A stretch of DNA of 64,000 bases, taken from positions 1 through 64,000 of the forward strand of contig NZ_QVTC01000020.1 of assembly GCF_003429085.1 (NCBI RefSeq). The letters are read 5' to 3'. Position numbers and translations under genes: made by a program. This stretch comes from Bacillus sp. V59.32b (GTDB taxonomy: Bacteria; Bacillota; Bacilli; Bacillales; DSM-1321). Below, in pieces: positions 16,192 to 25,116 of the stretch. Numbering within the stretch: position 1 is the stretch's first letter; each line of letters opens with the position of its first letter. The notes under the pieces are model-generated. The model saw only the letters and a list, made by a program, of their open reading frames with translations, searched no databases and was not told where the DNA came from.

Positions 16192-18381
16192 TTATTGATC
16201 TAATTTGAGGTTTTTTAAGGCTTCAGCTAGTGCATTGTTAACAGGTTCATCTTGTTTCTGTTGTTTTAAATACTTCTGTACGCTCTGTTTATCCGCTTTC
16301 CCACGCCCTTCTTTTTTACGTCTTGCTTCAAAAGCAGATAGCTTCTCACGATAGCCACACTTACATGTGAAGATTTGACCGTCACCTTCGCCACGAAGTT
16401 CGAGTTTCTTCTTGCATTGTGGGCAGCGAGCATTTGTAATACGTGCTACGTTTTTACGATGGCCACATTCACGATCTTGACACACAAGCATTTTGCCTTT
16501 TTTACCGTTTACCTCAAGCATTGGTTTTCCGCAATCTGGACAAGACTTTGTTGAGATATTGTCATGCTTATATTTTTTTTCGCTCGCTTTAATCTCAGCA
16601 ACAATTGCCTTTGTATGCTGTTTCATTTCATTGATGAATACTTCTTTTTTAAGCTTACCTTTCGCAATTAGCTCAAGCTTCATTTCCCACTCAGCAGTAG
16701 TTGTTGGTGACTTCAACTCATTTGGTACAAGGTCTAATAACTGACGACCTTTAGATGTAATATGAATGTCCTTGCCACGCTTTTCAATTAAGAATGAGTT
16801 GAATAGCTTGTCGATAATGTCCGCGCGTGTCGCTACCGTACCTAATCCGCCTGTTGATTTTAATGTTTCTGCCAGCTGCTTATTTTGAGTCTCCATATAC
16901 TTCGTAGGGTTTTCCATTGCCGATAGTAATGTCGCCTCGTTAAAGCGTGCAGGGGGCTTTGTTTGACCAGATGTTTGAGCTATTAGTTTTACATTTAATG
17001 AGTCGCCTTTTTCGATACGAGGCAATATTTGTTCTTTTACATCATCTGTTGCATCTTCATCTTCAAAGCGATTTTCATATACTTCCTTCCAACCACTTGA
17101 AAGAATTGTTTTTCCTTTTGCAACAAAGTTTTCATCACCAATTTTCGCACGAAGAGTCAATTGTTCGTATTCAAATGCGGGGAACAGCACCGCCAAGAAA
17201 CGTTTCACCACTAAATCATAAATTTTACGCTCTTTATCCGTCATAGCTGAGAAGTTCACATAACCTTCTGTTGGAATAATGGCATGGTGATCTGATACTT
17301 TACTATCATCAACAAAAGACTTTGAGGCCAATATTTGCTTGTTTAAGACCTTATTTGTTAAAGAACGATATTCTCCAACTCCACATGATTTTAATCGCTC
17401 TGGAAGCGTACTAACAATGTCTGAAGAAATGAAACGAGAATCCGTACGTGGATACGTTAACACTTTATGCTGCTCATACAGTTTTTGCATGATGTTTAGC
17501 GTTTCTTTTGCAGAATAGCCAAAAATTTTATTTGCATCACGTTGTAGTTCGGTTAAATCATAAAGACCAGGCGCAAATGTTTTCTTAGCTTTCTTTTCGA
17601 TGTCTGTAACCGTTGCTTTAACATGATCTAATTTCTTAACAGTTGCTTCGATTTTTTCTTTATCGAAGCTACGTGAATTTCCTTTTGCGTCTTGCCAAGT
17701 CAATTTTAAATGATCGGCGGTTTGAGCTTCGATGCCATAATACGTTTGCGCTTTGAAGTTTTTAATTTCATCTTCTCGTGCTGCAATCATGGCGACAGTA
17801 GGTGTCTGTACACGCCCACAGTTTAATTGTGCATTAAATCGAGTTGTTAGGGCACGTGTTGCATTTAAACCGATATACCAGTCAGCTTCTGAGCGGGCAA
17901 CAGCCGCAGCATAAAGATTTTCATAGTTCTTACCGGGTTTCAAATTCGCAAAACCATCTTTAATCGCTTTATCTGTTACTGAAGAAATCCATAAACGTTT
18001 AATCGGTTTATTCACGTTCGCTTTTTCAATAATCCAGCGTGCAACTAATTCTCCTTCTCTTCCCGCATCGGTAGCAACAATTATTTCATTTACATCGCTA
18101 CGTGTTAGTTGTGATTTCACACCATTGAACTGCTTACCAGTTTGCTTCATCACAACTAATTTCATACGCTCTGGCAACATTGGAAGGTCTTCTAAATTCC
18201 ATGTTTTATATTTATTATCGTAAACTTCTGGATCTGCGAGTGTCACTAAATGTCCTAATGCCCATGTGACAATATACTTGTCGCCCTCTAAAAATCCATT
18301 ACCTTTTTTATTACACTTCAATACATTTGCAATATCACGTGCAACTGAAGGTTTTTCAGCGATTACCAGACTTTTTACCAT
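16192..18381 (-). CDS. topB: DNA topoisomerase III
   Basis: The 729-residue type IA topoisomerase has an N-terminal TOPRIM domain (SLVIAEKPSVARDIA, DAGREGELVARWI), the catalytic tyrosine in LTYPRTDSRFIS (near 310), the central gate domain, and two C-terminal zinc-ribbon-like modules (CPDCGKPM...CQDRECGH and CPQCKKKLEL...CKCGYREK). It relaxes and decatenates DNA by single-strand passage. Length matches TopB of Bacillus. AAAGGGG lies nine bases before the ATG. Codons look more A/T-ending than in most neighbours. Its C-terminal tail is echoed by a fossil reading frame on the opposite strand just upstream (18492-18584), suggesting the locus was replaced or inverted. Confidence 0.93.
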   Translation of the reverse strand: MVKSLVIAEKPSVARDIANVLKCNKKGNGFLEGDKYIVTWALGHLVTLADPEVYDNKYKTWNLEDLPMLPERMKLVVMKQTGKQFNGVKSQLTRSDVNEIIVATDAGREGELVARWIIEKANVNKPIKRLWISSVTDKAIKDGFANLKPGKNYENLYAAAVARSEADWYIGLNATRALTTRFNAQLNCGRVQTPTVAMIAAREDEIKNFKAQTYYGIEAQTADHLKLTWQDAKGNSRSFDKEKIEATVKKLDHVKATVTDIEKKAKKTFAPGLYDLTELQRDANKIFGYSAKETLNIMQKLYEQHKVLTYPRTDSRFISSDIVSTLPERLKSCGVGEYRSLTNKVLNKQILASKSFVDDSKVSDHHAIIPTEGYVNFSAMTDKERKIYDLVVKRFLAVLFPAFEYEQLTLRAKIGDENFVAKGKTILSSGWKEVYENRFEDEDATDDVKEQILPRIEKGDSLNVKLIAQTSGQTKPPARFNEATLLSAMENPTKYMETQNKQLAETLKSTGGLGTVATRADIIDKLFNSFLIEKRGKDIHITSKGRQLLDLVPNELKSPTTTAEWEMKLELIAKGKLKKEVFINEMKQHTKAIVAEIKASEKKYKHDNISTKSCPDCGKPMLEVNGKKGKMLVCQDRECGHRKNVARITNARCPQCKKKLELRGEGDGQIFTCKCGYREKLSAFEARRKKEGRGKADKQSVQKYLKQQKQDEPVNNALAEALKNLKLDQ

Positions 18382-18491
18382 ATATTCGTACCCCTTTACT
18401 AGCTATGTACCGTCTAATATACCATAAATTAAAGGTGGAATTGCTTAGACCCGCTTACTTAGTAGCCACATTTAATTCTAGGTTCTAAATT

Positions 18492-18584
18492 CATGTAAAT
18501 TCATATATGAAACAACAAAACAAAGATGAACACATCAATACAGCACTGGCAGATGCGCTTGCTAAGCTAAAGCTTGATAAGTAA
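18492..18584 (+). pseudogene. Fossil of a second topB 3' end
   Basis: In the frame ending at TAA 18582-18584 the codons read VNSYMKQQNKDEHINTALAD then ALAKLKLDK. The intact TopB ends VQKYLKQQKQDEPVNNALAE then ALKNLKLDQ. About 19 of 29 residues are identical with no gap, and both end right at the stop codon. An upstream stop (18486-18488) and the lack of further similarity show that only the last 29 codons remain. A terminator follows at once. A free-standing 25-residue gene from ATG 18507 is possible but has no ribosome site. Confidence 0.75.
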
Positions 18585-18589
18585 ATGAG

Positions 18590-18620
18590 AGAATGAAGTC
18601 AAGGGCTTCATTCTTTCTAA
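18590..18620 (+). terminator. Terminator following the topB fossil
   Basis: GAATGAAG pairs with CTTCATTC around TCAAGGG and is followed by TTTCT. It lies a few bases after the fossil's stop, as expected if it once ended that gene. Confidence 0.75.
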
Positions 18621-18643
18621 TATTTTAAAATAGTGGAAAAATG

Positions 18644-18673
18644 TTGTTACTTCGTTTTTTATTCGTGTATAAT
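18644..18673 (+). promoter_or_regulatory. Promoter of the cobalamin operon
   Basis: TTGTTA (18644-18649) and TATAAT (18668-18673) are 18 bp apart, about 40 bp before the riboswitch aptamer. Confidence 0.65.
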
Positions 18674-18711
18674 CATTTGTAGCAGAAAAAATTTCATACA
18701 TAGAAACGGAA

Positions 18712-18912
18712 CTAGGTGTCTATTAGTAGACTTAAAAGGGAAGTTGGTTAAAAACCAACGCGGTCCCGCCACTGTGAATGGGAGTTAAACGGCAAATGAC
18801 CACTGTATCCAGTAGGATATGGGAAGGTGCCGTAAACGATGACCATAAGCCAGGAGACCTGCCTGTATCCGTGCACCAGTAGAACCTACGAGGATGGGGA
18901 GGTGTGTGGCGG
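18712..18912 (+). promoter_or_regulatory. Cobalamin (adenosylcobalamin) riboswitch
   Basis: The region carries the hallmark B12 box AGCCAGGAGACCTGCC (18848-18863), the upstream core elements GGGAAGTTGGT, GCGGTCCCGCCACTGTGA (18760-18777) and GGGAAGGTGCC, and a downstream GAGGATGGGG stretch. These match the conserved cobalamin riboswitch family (Rfam RF00174). With the terminator at 18953-18985, bound coenzyme B12 should shut off the whole btu/cob operon. The boundaries are approximate. Confidence 0.95.
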
Positions 18913-18952
18913 CAGTTTAAGTGTAATTCTACTTCAATTTACTGGCCATACT

Positions 18953-18985
18953 AAAATCTCCAATATAAATTTGGAGATTTTTTTG
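18953..18985 (+). terminator. Riboswitch expression-platform terminator
   Basis: AAATCTCCAA pairs with TTGGAGATTT around a short AT loop, followed by TTTTTTT. It lies between the B12 aptamer and btuF and is the likely regulated terminator. Confidence 0.85.
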
Positions 18986-19072
18986 CGTTTTAGACTGGTT
19001 TCTGCGATGAAATGATAGTTACTCACCACGAGCTTCACTAAGCCAATAGATTATGAACCTGGAGGAAGTACC

Positions 19073-20038
19073 ATGAAAAAGTTGTATTCATTATTATTTT
19101 TAATTCTATTATCCATAGGGGTTTTAGCTGGTTGCGGCGATGACCAGGGCAAGGAAAGTAATTCAAATGAAAAAGCGAAAACGGAACAGGGTGCAGAAGC
19201 GGCTTATCCGGTAAAGATCAAGGATGCTAGTGATCAAGAGGTTACGATTGATGAAAAACCTGAAAAGATTGTGTCACTGATTCCGAGCAACACGGAAATT
19301 GCTTTTAGTTTAGGGTTGGATGATGAGATCGTCGGAGTTTCCGATTTTGATAATTATCCAGAAGAGGCTACTAAAAAAGAGAAAATTGGCGGCCTGGAGT
19401 TCAATGTTGAAAAAGTTATCTCTTTACAACCAGATTTGGTATTGGCCCATGCTTCTTCAGGAGATAGCGCAAAAGAAGGCCTTCAGCAGATAAGAGATGC
19501 CGATATTGATGTTATAGTCGTAAACAACGCGCAAACCTTTGAGCAAGCGTATGAATCTATCACAATGATTGGTACGGCGACGGGGGAAAAGGAAAACGCT
19601 GAAAAAATCGTTTCCGATTTGAAAGCGAAGTTTGAAGAAATCAAAACCGCAGCGGCCAAGATCCCGGAGAAAGATAGAAAAACAGCTTATATTGAGGTGT
19701 CGGCGGTACCTGATATTTATACAACAGGCAAGAACACGTTCATGGATGAAATGCTTCAGACGATCAATGCAAAGAATGCAGCCGGGGATCAAGAAGGATG
19801 GGTTGCCATCGATCAGGAAGCGATCATTAAAGCGAACCCGGATACCATTATCTCACTATACGGACCTGATTCTATTAAACAAATTCAGACACGCGAAGGC
19901 TGGCAGGATCTGAACGCAGTCAAAAATGAGCAGATATTTGAAGTGAATCAAGATCTCGTGAGCAGGCCAGGACCAAGGCTTGCCGAAGGAGTAGAAGAAT
20001 TTGCGAAAGCAGTATACCCTGACATCTTTAACAAATAA
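19073..20038 (+). CDS. btuF: Corrinoid ABC transporter substrate-binding lipoprotein
   Basis: The 321-residue protein starts with a lipoprotein signal peptide; the lipobox LAGC puts the acylated cysteine at about residue 22. After an acidic linker comes a class III periplasmic-binding-protein fold (VTIDEKPEKIVSLIPSNTEI onward) as in BtuF/FhuD. It would capture cobalamin or cobinamide at the outer membrane face and deliver it to BtuC. GGAGG lies seven bases before the ATG. It is the first gene after the B12 riboswitch, and the next gene starts inside its 3' end. Confidence 0.92.
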   Translation: MKKLYSLLFLILLSIGVLAGCGDDQGKESNSNEKAKTEQGAEAAYPVKIKDASDQEVTIDEKPEKIVSLIPSNTEIAFSLGLDDEIVGVSDFDNYPEEATKKEKIGGLEFNVEKVISLQPDLVLAHASSGDSAKEGLQQIRDADIDVIVVNNAQTFEQAYESITMIGTATGEKENAEKIVSDLKAKFEEIKTAAAKIPEKDRKTAYIEVSAVPDIYTTGKNTFMDEMLQTINAKNAAGDQEGWVAIDQEAIIKANPDTIISLYGPDSIKQIQTREGWQDLNAVKNEQIFEVNQDLVSRPGPRLAEGVEEFAKAVYPDIFNK

Positions 20039-21059
20039 TAAGTGGCTTGCTTATTTAATTGCAACAGTTTTCCTTATTTGTGCCATGGTCATTGGCATTT
20101 CGATCGGAACAGTCTCTGTTCCGATTTCTTACATACTAAAGATTATTGGGCAGGAAGCGTTTCATCTTCCGGTTGCCGGGCAAATCGATCCGATGTATGC
20201 AAACATCGTCATGAATATCCGTCTGCCAAGGGTGATCCTAGCGGGTTTGGTGGGGGCGTCTCTCGCGGTAGCGGGAGCCGCCTTTCAAGGCTTGCTGCGG
20301 AATCCGCTTGCAGATCCATATACTCTTGGTGTTTCGTCAGGTGCCTCGGTAGGCGCAGTCGTCACTCTTTTCTTCCAGATTTCATTGCCGGGCATAGGGT
20401 TGTATACATTGCCTCTTTTTAGCATCACGGCAGCATTTGTAACTATTTTTATAGTGTTGCTGTTTGCCCGCAAGATAGACCGGTCCATGAAGATCGAGAC
20501 AATTATTTTAACGGGGATTATTTTCAGTTCGTTTTTAGGTGCTTTTATTTCCTTGATGATCGCCTTGACAGGAGACGAATTAAGGCAGATTATCGGCTGG
20601 CTTCTCGGGAGCGTTTCGATGAGGGGTTGGGAGTACATCCAAATTATGCTTCCTTTCTTTATCATTGGTTCCTTGTTGCTTATAATCAGTTCCCGTGAAT
20701 TGAATGCGATGTCCTTTGGCGAGGAGCAGGCGCAGCACTTAGGGGTTAATGTACAGAAAAGAAAGCTGCTCCTACTGACGGCAGGCTCGATTTTGACAGG
20801 CGCAGCGGTTGCTGTTTCGGGCACCATCGGCTTTGTCGGTTTAGTCATCCCGCATTTGACAAGACTCCTATGGGGCCCAGACCATAAACACCTTCTTCCC
20901 CTTTCCATTTTAATAGGCGGAGGATTTTTGATACTTGCGGATCTTGTCGCCCGGACTGTGATTTCGCCTACTGAACTGCCAATCGGTGTGATTACGGCTC
21001 TTATCGGTGCACCGGTGTTCGCAGTCATTCTAGTGAAGAGAAGAGGTGAGCGGAGATGA
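20001..21059 (+). CDS. btuC: Corrinoid ABC transporter permease
   Basis: The 352-residue FecCD-type permease has about ten transmembrane helices and the motifs RLPRVILAGLVGASLAVAG (read in part), LADPYTLGVSSGASVGA and GFVGLVIPHLTRLLWG, the last being the cytoplasmic coupling region that docks on the ATPase. I kept the TTG start at 20001 because GAAGGAG lies about eight bases upstream; this makes a 38-bp overlap with btuF. It overlaps the ATPase gene by four bases, so the transporter subunits are translationally coupled. Confidence 0.92.
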   Translation: MRKQYTLTSLTNNKWLAYLIATVFLICAMVIGISIGTVSVPISYILKIIGQEAFHLPVAGQIDPMYANIVMNIRLPRVILAGLVGASLAVAGAAFQGLLRNPLADPYTLGVSSGASVGAVVTLFFQISLPGIGLYTLPLFSITAAFVTIFIVLLFARKIDRSMKIETIILTGIIFSSFLGAFISLMIALTGDELRQIIGWLLGSVSMRGWEYIQIMLPFFIIGSLLLIISSRELNAMSFGEEQAQHLGVNVQKRKLLLLTAGSILTGAAVAVSGTIGFVGLVIPHLTRLLWGPDHKHLLPLSILIGGGFLILADLVARTVISPTELPIGVITALIGAPVFAVILVKRRGERR

Positions 21060-22534
21060 CGGAACTTCTTAGCATCCGCGATCTGACAGGCGGGTACAGT
21101 GAAGAAGCTGTGGTAAACGACGTATCGTTTAATGTCCATCAGGGTGAATTGTTTGGCGTTCTCGGTCCAAATGGGAGCGGGAAAACGACACTGCTTAAGA
21201 TGATGAGTGGTATCTTGCCGTATGGGCAAGGGGAAATCACGGTAAAGAGAAAGAAAATTAAAGATTATACCGCCAAAGAGCTTGCGAAAATTGTTGCTGT
21301 GCTACCACAACATTCCGCCCAGTCATTTTCCTACACGGTCAAAGAAACCGTTTCTCTTGGCAGATATGCCCATCAGCGGGGCTGGCTGCAAAGCTGGAGT
21401 GCTGAAGACGAAGAGATCGTGAAAAAGGCAATGGCCCAGACAGGAATCACGGCTTTTGGCGACCATTATTTAGACGAACTATCCGGAGGAGAGAGACAGC
21501 GTGTTTTCCTCGCCCAGGCTCTCGCGCAAGAACCGGAAATATTGCTGCTTGATGAACCGACCAACCATCTCGATCTATCTTTTCAAAAAGAACTGCTCGA
21601 CCAGTTAAGACAATGGACGAAAGAACGACAACTTACTGTTGTATCAATCTTTCATGATTTAAACCTGGCAGGTCTTTATTGCGATAGATTGCTGTTGCTT
21701 GAAAAAGGGAGAATCAATAAAATCGGAACGCCCATCGAAGTTCTTCGGAAAGAAAGAATCGAGACCGTTTATCATACCAGTATTGAAAGACTCGCACATC
21801 CTGCGATTCCGAAGCCGCAAATGGTTTTGTTGCCAGAGGGAACTGGTGTTGAAAGCAATAATATTGAGATAAACGAGCAATATCTGAAAGTATCAGACGA
21901 TATCATTCAATTAGTAGCGCCAATGCCGCTTAGAACGTTGTCTTCCGGTGTGACGGGTGCAGGCTTTAGCTGGCATCACACGTTCATAAACAGACATGTC
22001 GATCAAAACTATGATTGCAGCGACCACATTCAAGAAATGAAAGAGTATTTGCTGACTCGCGGATTTGTTCCTGAAGAGACGGTTGGAATGATGACCGCAG
22101 TCAATTTGCATGATGTCGTTTATCGGTTTTACCAGGAAGAGGACATTTCGGTTTTTATTGTAGTGACGGCAGGCACTGGGAATGCCGTCGATGCCACAAG
22201 CAACAAAAGGATAAGCTATAAACAAACAACGGGTACTATCAATACATGGATATTCATAAATGGCCGCCTGTCTGAAGCAGCCTTTGTCCAAAGTATGGTC
22301 ACTGCTACAGAAGCAAAGGTGAAAGCGTTGCTGGATTTTGGAATCAAGGATCCGGTAACGGGCACATACGCTACAGGGACGTCAACAGACAGCATCTTGA
22401 TTGCTTCTATCCAGCAAGGTACCGAGGTCCAATATGCAGGGACGATCACACCGCTTGGAAACCTTATCAGCAAAGGAATATACGAGTGCATGACAATTAG
22501 TCTCGAAAATTATAAAAACAGGCATTCATTATGA
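21056..22534 (+). CDS. Corrinoid transporter ATPase fused to CbiZ adenosylcobinamide amidohydrolase
   Basis: The 492-residue protein has two parts. Residues 1-250 are an ABC ATPase (Walker A GPNGSGKTT, signature LSGGERQR, Walker B LLLDEPTNHLD, H-loop HDLNLAG). Residues about 290-490 are a CbiZ domain with VTAGTGNAVDAT and ATGTSTDSILIAS. BtuD powers uptake; CbiZ cleaves the aminopropanol nucleotide-loop arm of imported (pseudo)cobinamides or cobamides to give adenosylcobyric acid, which CbiB then rebuilds. BtuD-CbiZ fusions are known in some Bacillaceae (YvrA-like). ATGA overlaps occur on both sides. Confidence 0.92.
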   Translation: MTELLSIRDLTGGYSEEAVVNDVSFNVHQGELFGVLGPNGSGKTTLLKMMSGILPYGQGEITVKRKKIKDYTAKELAKIVAVLPQHSAQSFSYTVKETVSLGRYAHQRGWLQSWSAEDEEIVKKAMAQTGITAFGDHYLDELSGGERQRVFLAQALAQEPEILLLDEPTNHLDLSFQKELLDQLRQWTKERQLTVVSIFHDLNLAGLYCDRLLLLEKGRINKIGTPIEVLRKERIETVYHTSIERLAHPAIPKPQMVLLPEGTGVESNNIEINEQYLKVSDDIIQLVAPMPLRTLSSGVTGAGFSWHHTFINRHVDQNYDCSDHIQEMKEYLLTRGFVPEETVGMMTAVNLHDVVYRFYQEEDISVFIVVTAGTGNAVDATSNKRISYKQTTGTINTWIFINGRLSEAAFVQSMVTATEAKVKALLDFGIKDPVTGTYATGTSTDSILIASIQQGTEVQYAGTITPLGNLISKGIYECMTISLENYKNRHSL

Positions 22535-23499
22535 TGGTTTTCTATCATTTACTTGCTGTCACCCTTGCTTATTTACTGGATTTGCTGATCGGCGACCCGA
22601 AAAATTGGCCTCATCCGGTCAGATGGATGGGAGCCTTAATCGGCTTCCTGGATAAGCGATGGAATAAGGGTGGCTACAAAATATGGATGGGCCTGCTTAT
22701 GACGGGTACTGTACTTGTCACAGTGTTGCTTGTAACGTACGTAACAGTCTTTGTCATGTATTCACTGCATCCCGCTGCCGGAGTGCTTTGGGAAGTGATC
22801 CTGATTTCAACCGCGATTGCTCAAAGAAGCTTAAAGGAAGCAGCTATGGAAGTGTATCACCCGTTAAGCAACAGTGATTTAACTGAGGCGAGGACAAAAC
22901 TTTCATATATAGTCGGGCGCGATACGGATAGGCTGGACGTGAGTGAAGTTGTCCGCGGCACGGTTGAAACAGTGGCTGAAAATACAAGTGATGGAGTGAC
23001 GGCGCCTCTTTTCTGGGGAGCAATTGGCGGAGCCCCTTTCGCAATTGTCTACAGAGCAATCAATACATGCGACTCCATGGTTGGCTATCGAAACGAAAGG
23101 TACGGACAATTTGGCTGGGCCTCTGCCAAACTGGATGATCTCGTAAATTGGATTCCGAGCAGGTTGACCGCATTGATGATGTTAGTAAGCATGAAATCAA
23201 AGGTTACTGGTTTTAGAGACTGCTGGAGGATTACCTTGCGGGATGCCCCGAAGCATCCGAGTCCCAACAGCGGCTGGGGAGAAGCCGCAACAGCCTCCAT
23301 TTTAGGAATCCAGCTTGGTGGTGTGAATTATTATAAAGGCTGTATTTCGGACCGGGCCAGGATGGGGACCCCCATTGTTAATCTCAAGCCCATTCATATT
23401 CAGGAATCCATTACGATTATGCGGCGGGCATCGTTTGGCTTCTTACTGTTATTATGGATAGGAGGTATCAGCATTGAAATTGCCCTCACATGGATCTAA
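22531..23499 (+). CDS. cbiB: Adenosylcobinamide-phosphate synthase
   Basis: The 322-residue membrane protein has about four to five hydrophobic segments and the CbiB motifs DLLIGDPKNWPHPVRWMG (17-34), AENTSDGVTAPLFWGAIGG and RDAPKHPSPNSGWGEAA. It attaches aminopropanol phosphate (from CobD) to adenosylcobyric acid. A start at 22531 overlaps the previous stop (ATGATGG); the second Met at 22534 is equally possible. The 3' end overlaps cobD by 26 bp. The symbol cobD is used for this enzyme in some genomes; here cobD names the decarboxylase. Confidence 0.92.
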   Translation: MMVFYHLLAVTLAYLLDLLIGDPKNWPHPVRWMGALIGFLDKRWNKGGYKIWMGLLMTGTVLVTVLLVTYVTVFVMYSLHPAAGVLWEVILISTAIAQRSLKEAAMEVYHPLSNSDLTEARTKLSYIVGRDTDRLDVSEVVRGTVETVAENTSDGVTAPLFWGAIGGAPFAIVYRAINTCDSMVGYRNERYGQFGWASAKLDDLVNWIPSRLTALMMLVSMKSKVTGFRDCWRITLRDAPKHPSPNSGWGEAATASILGIQLGGVNYYKGCISDRARMGTPIVNLKPIHIQESITIMRRASFGFLLLLWIGGISIEIALTWI

Positions 23500-24571
23500 C
23501 CCCCATTTTCTTTATCAATCACTACAAATAACCAAACCTGAACATGTCGTCGACTTTAGCGCAAATATTAATCCGATCGGTCCGCCTCCCGAATTAAAAA
23601 AGAAATGGCCGCAGTTATTTGAATTGGTGAAAGATTATCCCGACCCCAACGCTAGTGCGTTGATTAACCGTATTTCTATGAAAGAGAAACTTCCGAAGGA
23701 TACAATCTTAATGGGAAACGGGGGAGCGGAACTGATCAGTCTTGTTGCCCGGTTATTATCAGGAAAAAACGTCCTAATTATCGAGCCTGCATTTTCCGAA
23801 TATGAACAAGCCTGTGAATCGTCGGGCTGCCGTTTGAGTTATCATATTCTCGAAGAAGGGAATTGGGAGCTCCGGCTCGAGCGGCTCCTTCCGCTTATTA
23901 AGAATGCAGACGCCGTTTTTATATGCACGCCTAATAACCCGACAGGAATTTCCTTTGAACAACATTCTGTTCTTAAGCTGCTGGAAGAATGCCAAAAGCA
24001 TGATTGCTTTCTAATCATCGATGAAGCGTTCCATGATTTTCTGGAGGATGGTTTTACTTATGCGTCCTGGATAGCTGAATATCCCAATCTGCTAATCCTT
24101 CGCTCCCTAACAAAAATGTATGCGATTCCAGGATTAAGGCTGGGATACCTGCTTGCCAACCCGGACATTATCGGCGAAATCAAAAATTTCCGCCCTCATT
24201 GGAGCGTGAACAGTCTGGCTCTTATGGCAGGTGAAATCAGTCTTATGGATGAAAATCATATTGAAAATACGAAACAGCTAGTCAGCCTGCAAAGCAAAAA
24301 GCTGAAACACTTCTATGAAAACAATGGTTTCATTGTTTCAGATAGCAGTGTTAATTTTTATTTAGTAAGAGATAGCTATGCATCAAATATGCTGCCTCTA
24401 TTTCAGTTTTTGCTAAGAAACGGAATCGTGCCGCGGCATACATTCAACTTTCCTGGTCTGGAAGGAAGATGGCTGAGGTTTGCCGTGAAAAATGAATGTG
24501 ATAATCAAAGACTGATGGAGGTTCTGACACAATGGCGAAATCATCCCTCATTTTTGTCTCAGGAGGAGTAA
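23474..24571 (+). CDS. cobD: Threonine-phosphate decarboxylase (PLP-dependent)
   Basis: The 365-residue fold-type I aminotransferase-like protein has FSANINPIGPP near the N terminus, the cofactor Asp in LIIDEAFHDF (about 183) and the Schiff-base lysine in RSLTKMYAIPGLRLGY (Lys214). CobD makes (R)-1-amino-2-propanol phosphate from L-threonine phosphate for CbiB. Its neighbours support this over histidinol-phosphate aminotransferase, which it resembles. The TTG start at 23474 has GGAGG eight bases upstream and overlaps cbiB. The 3' end overlaps cobU by 40 bp. Confidence 0.88.
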   Translation: MKLPSHGSNPHFLYQSLQITKPEHVVDFSANINPIGPPPELKKKWPQLFELVKDYPDPNASALINRISMKEKLPKDTILMGNGGAELISLVARLLSGKNVLIIEPAFSEYEQACESSGCRLSYHILEEGNWELRLERLLPLIKNADAVFICTPNNPTGISFEQHSVLKLLEECQKHDCFLIIDEAFHDFLEDGFTYASWIAEYPNLLILRSLTKMYAIPGLRLGYLLANPDIIGEIKNFRPHWSVNSLALMAGEISLMDENHIENTKQLVSLQSKKLKHFYENNGFIVSDSSVNFYLVRDSYASNMLPLFQFLLRNGIVPRHTFNFPGLEGRWLRFAVKNECDNQRLMEVLTQWRNHPSFLSQEE

Positions 24572-25116
24572 GGAGCGGCAAGAGCCGTTTTGCGGAGCAG
24601 CTTGCCATCAATCTCGCAAATCATCATAATCGAACGTTGTATTATCTTGCCTGCGGACGCCCTGGCGACCCGGAAATGCAGGAGAGGATTGCCCGGCATA
24701 AAAGCGACAGGGAAAACGGCGCCGGACATTGGGTCACTCTAGAGTATCCGGTTGCGATAGAAGCGGCTGTACCGCTTTTAGACTCAAACAGTATCGTGCT
24801 GCTTGATTGCCTGACAACATTGTTAAATAATGAAATGTTCCCGTCTGCTTCAAATATGGATGAATGGGAAGACCCAGCCTTCTTGGCTTCCGTAAAAGAG
24901 CGGCTGCTAGACGCAATCAAAGAAATCAGGGAGCGTGCGGCATCCTTGATTGTCGTAAGCAATGAGCTTCTTCATGCCCCGATCACCGACGATGGGGTAA
25001 ACCACGCATATTCGAAAATGATTGGCGGCATCCATCAGGAAATGGTGGCCATGTCTGACAGAGCCTACTTGATGGAAGCTGATTGCGCGATACTGATGAA
25101 GGGGGAAGCAGAATGA
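24532..25116 (+). CDS. cobU: Adenosylcobinamide kinase/adenosylcobinamide-phosphate guanylyltransferase
   Basis: The 194-residue protein carries the P-loop GGVRSGKS (11-18) and the RHKSDR motif with His56, the residue equivalent to the GMP-linked histidine of Salmonella CobU. A WVTLEYP and LLDCLTTLLNNEMF core and a C-terminal VSNELLHAPI segment complete the family pattern. It phosphorylates adenosylcobinamide and transfers GMP to give AdoCbi-GDP for CobS. GGAGG lies ten bases before the ATG. A second, shorter CobU-like gene occurs at 27942. Confidence 0.92.
   Translation: MAKSSLIFVSGGVRSGKSRFAEQLAINLANHHNRTLYYLACGRPGDPEMQERIARHKSDRENGAGHWVTLEYPVAIEAAVPLLDSNSIVLLDCLTTLLNNEMFPSASNMDEWEDPAFLASVKERLLDAIKEIRERAASLIVVSNELLHAPITDDGVNHAYSKMIGGIHQEMVAMSDRAYLMEADCAILMKGEAE

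Noticed and set aside
20285-21229. 314-codon minus-strand frame opposite btuC and the ATPase gene
   Set aside because: It is a shadow of two clearly coding, coupled genes; it has no ribosome site and the product is basic and Pro/Ser-rich with no domain.
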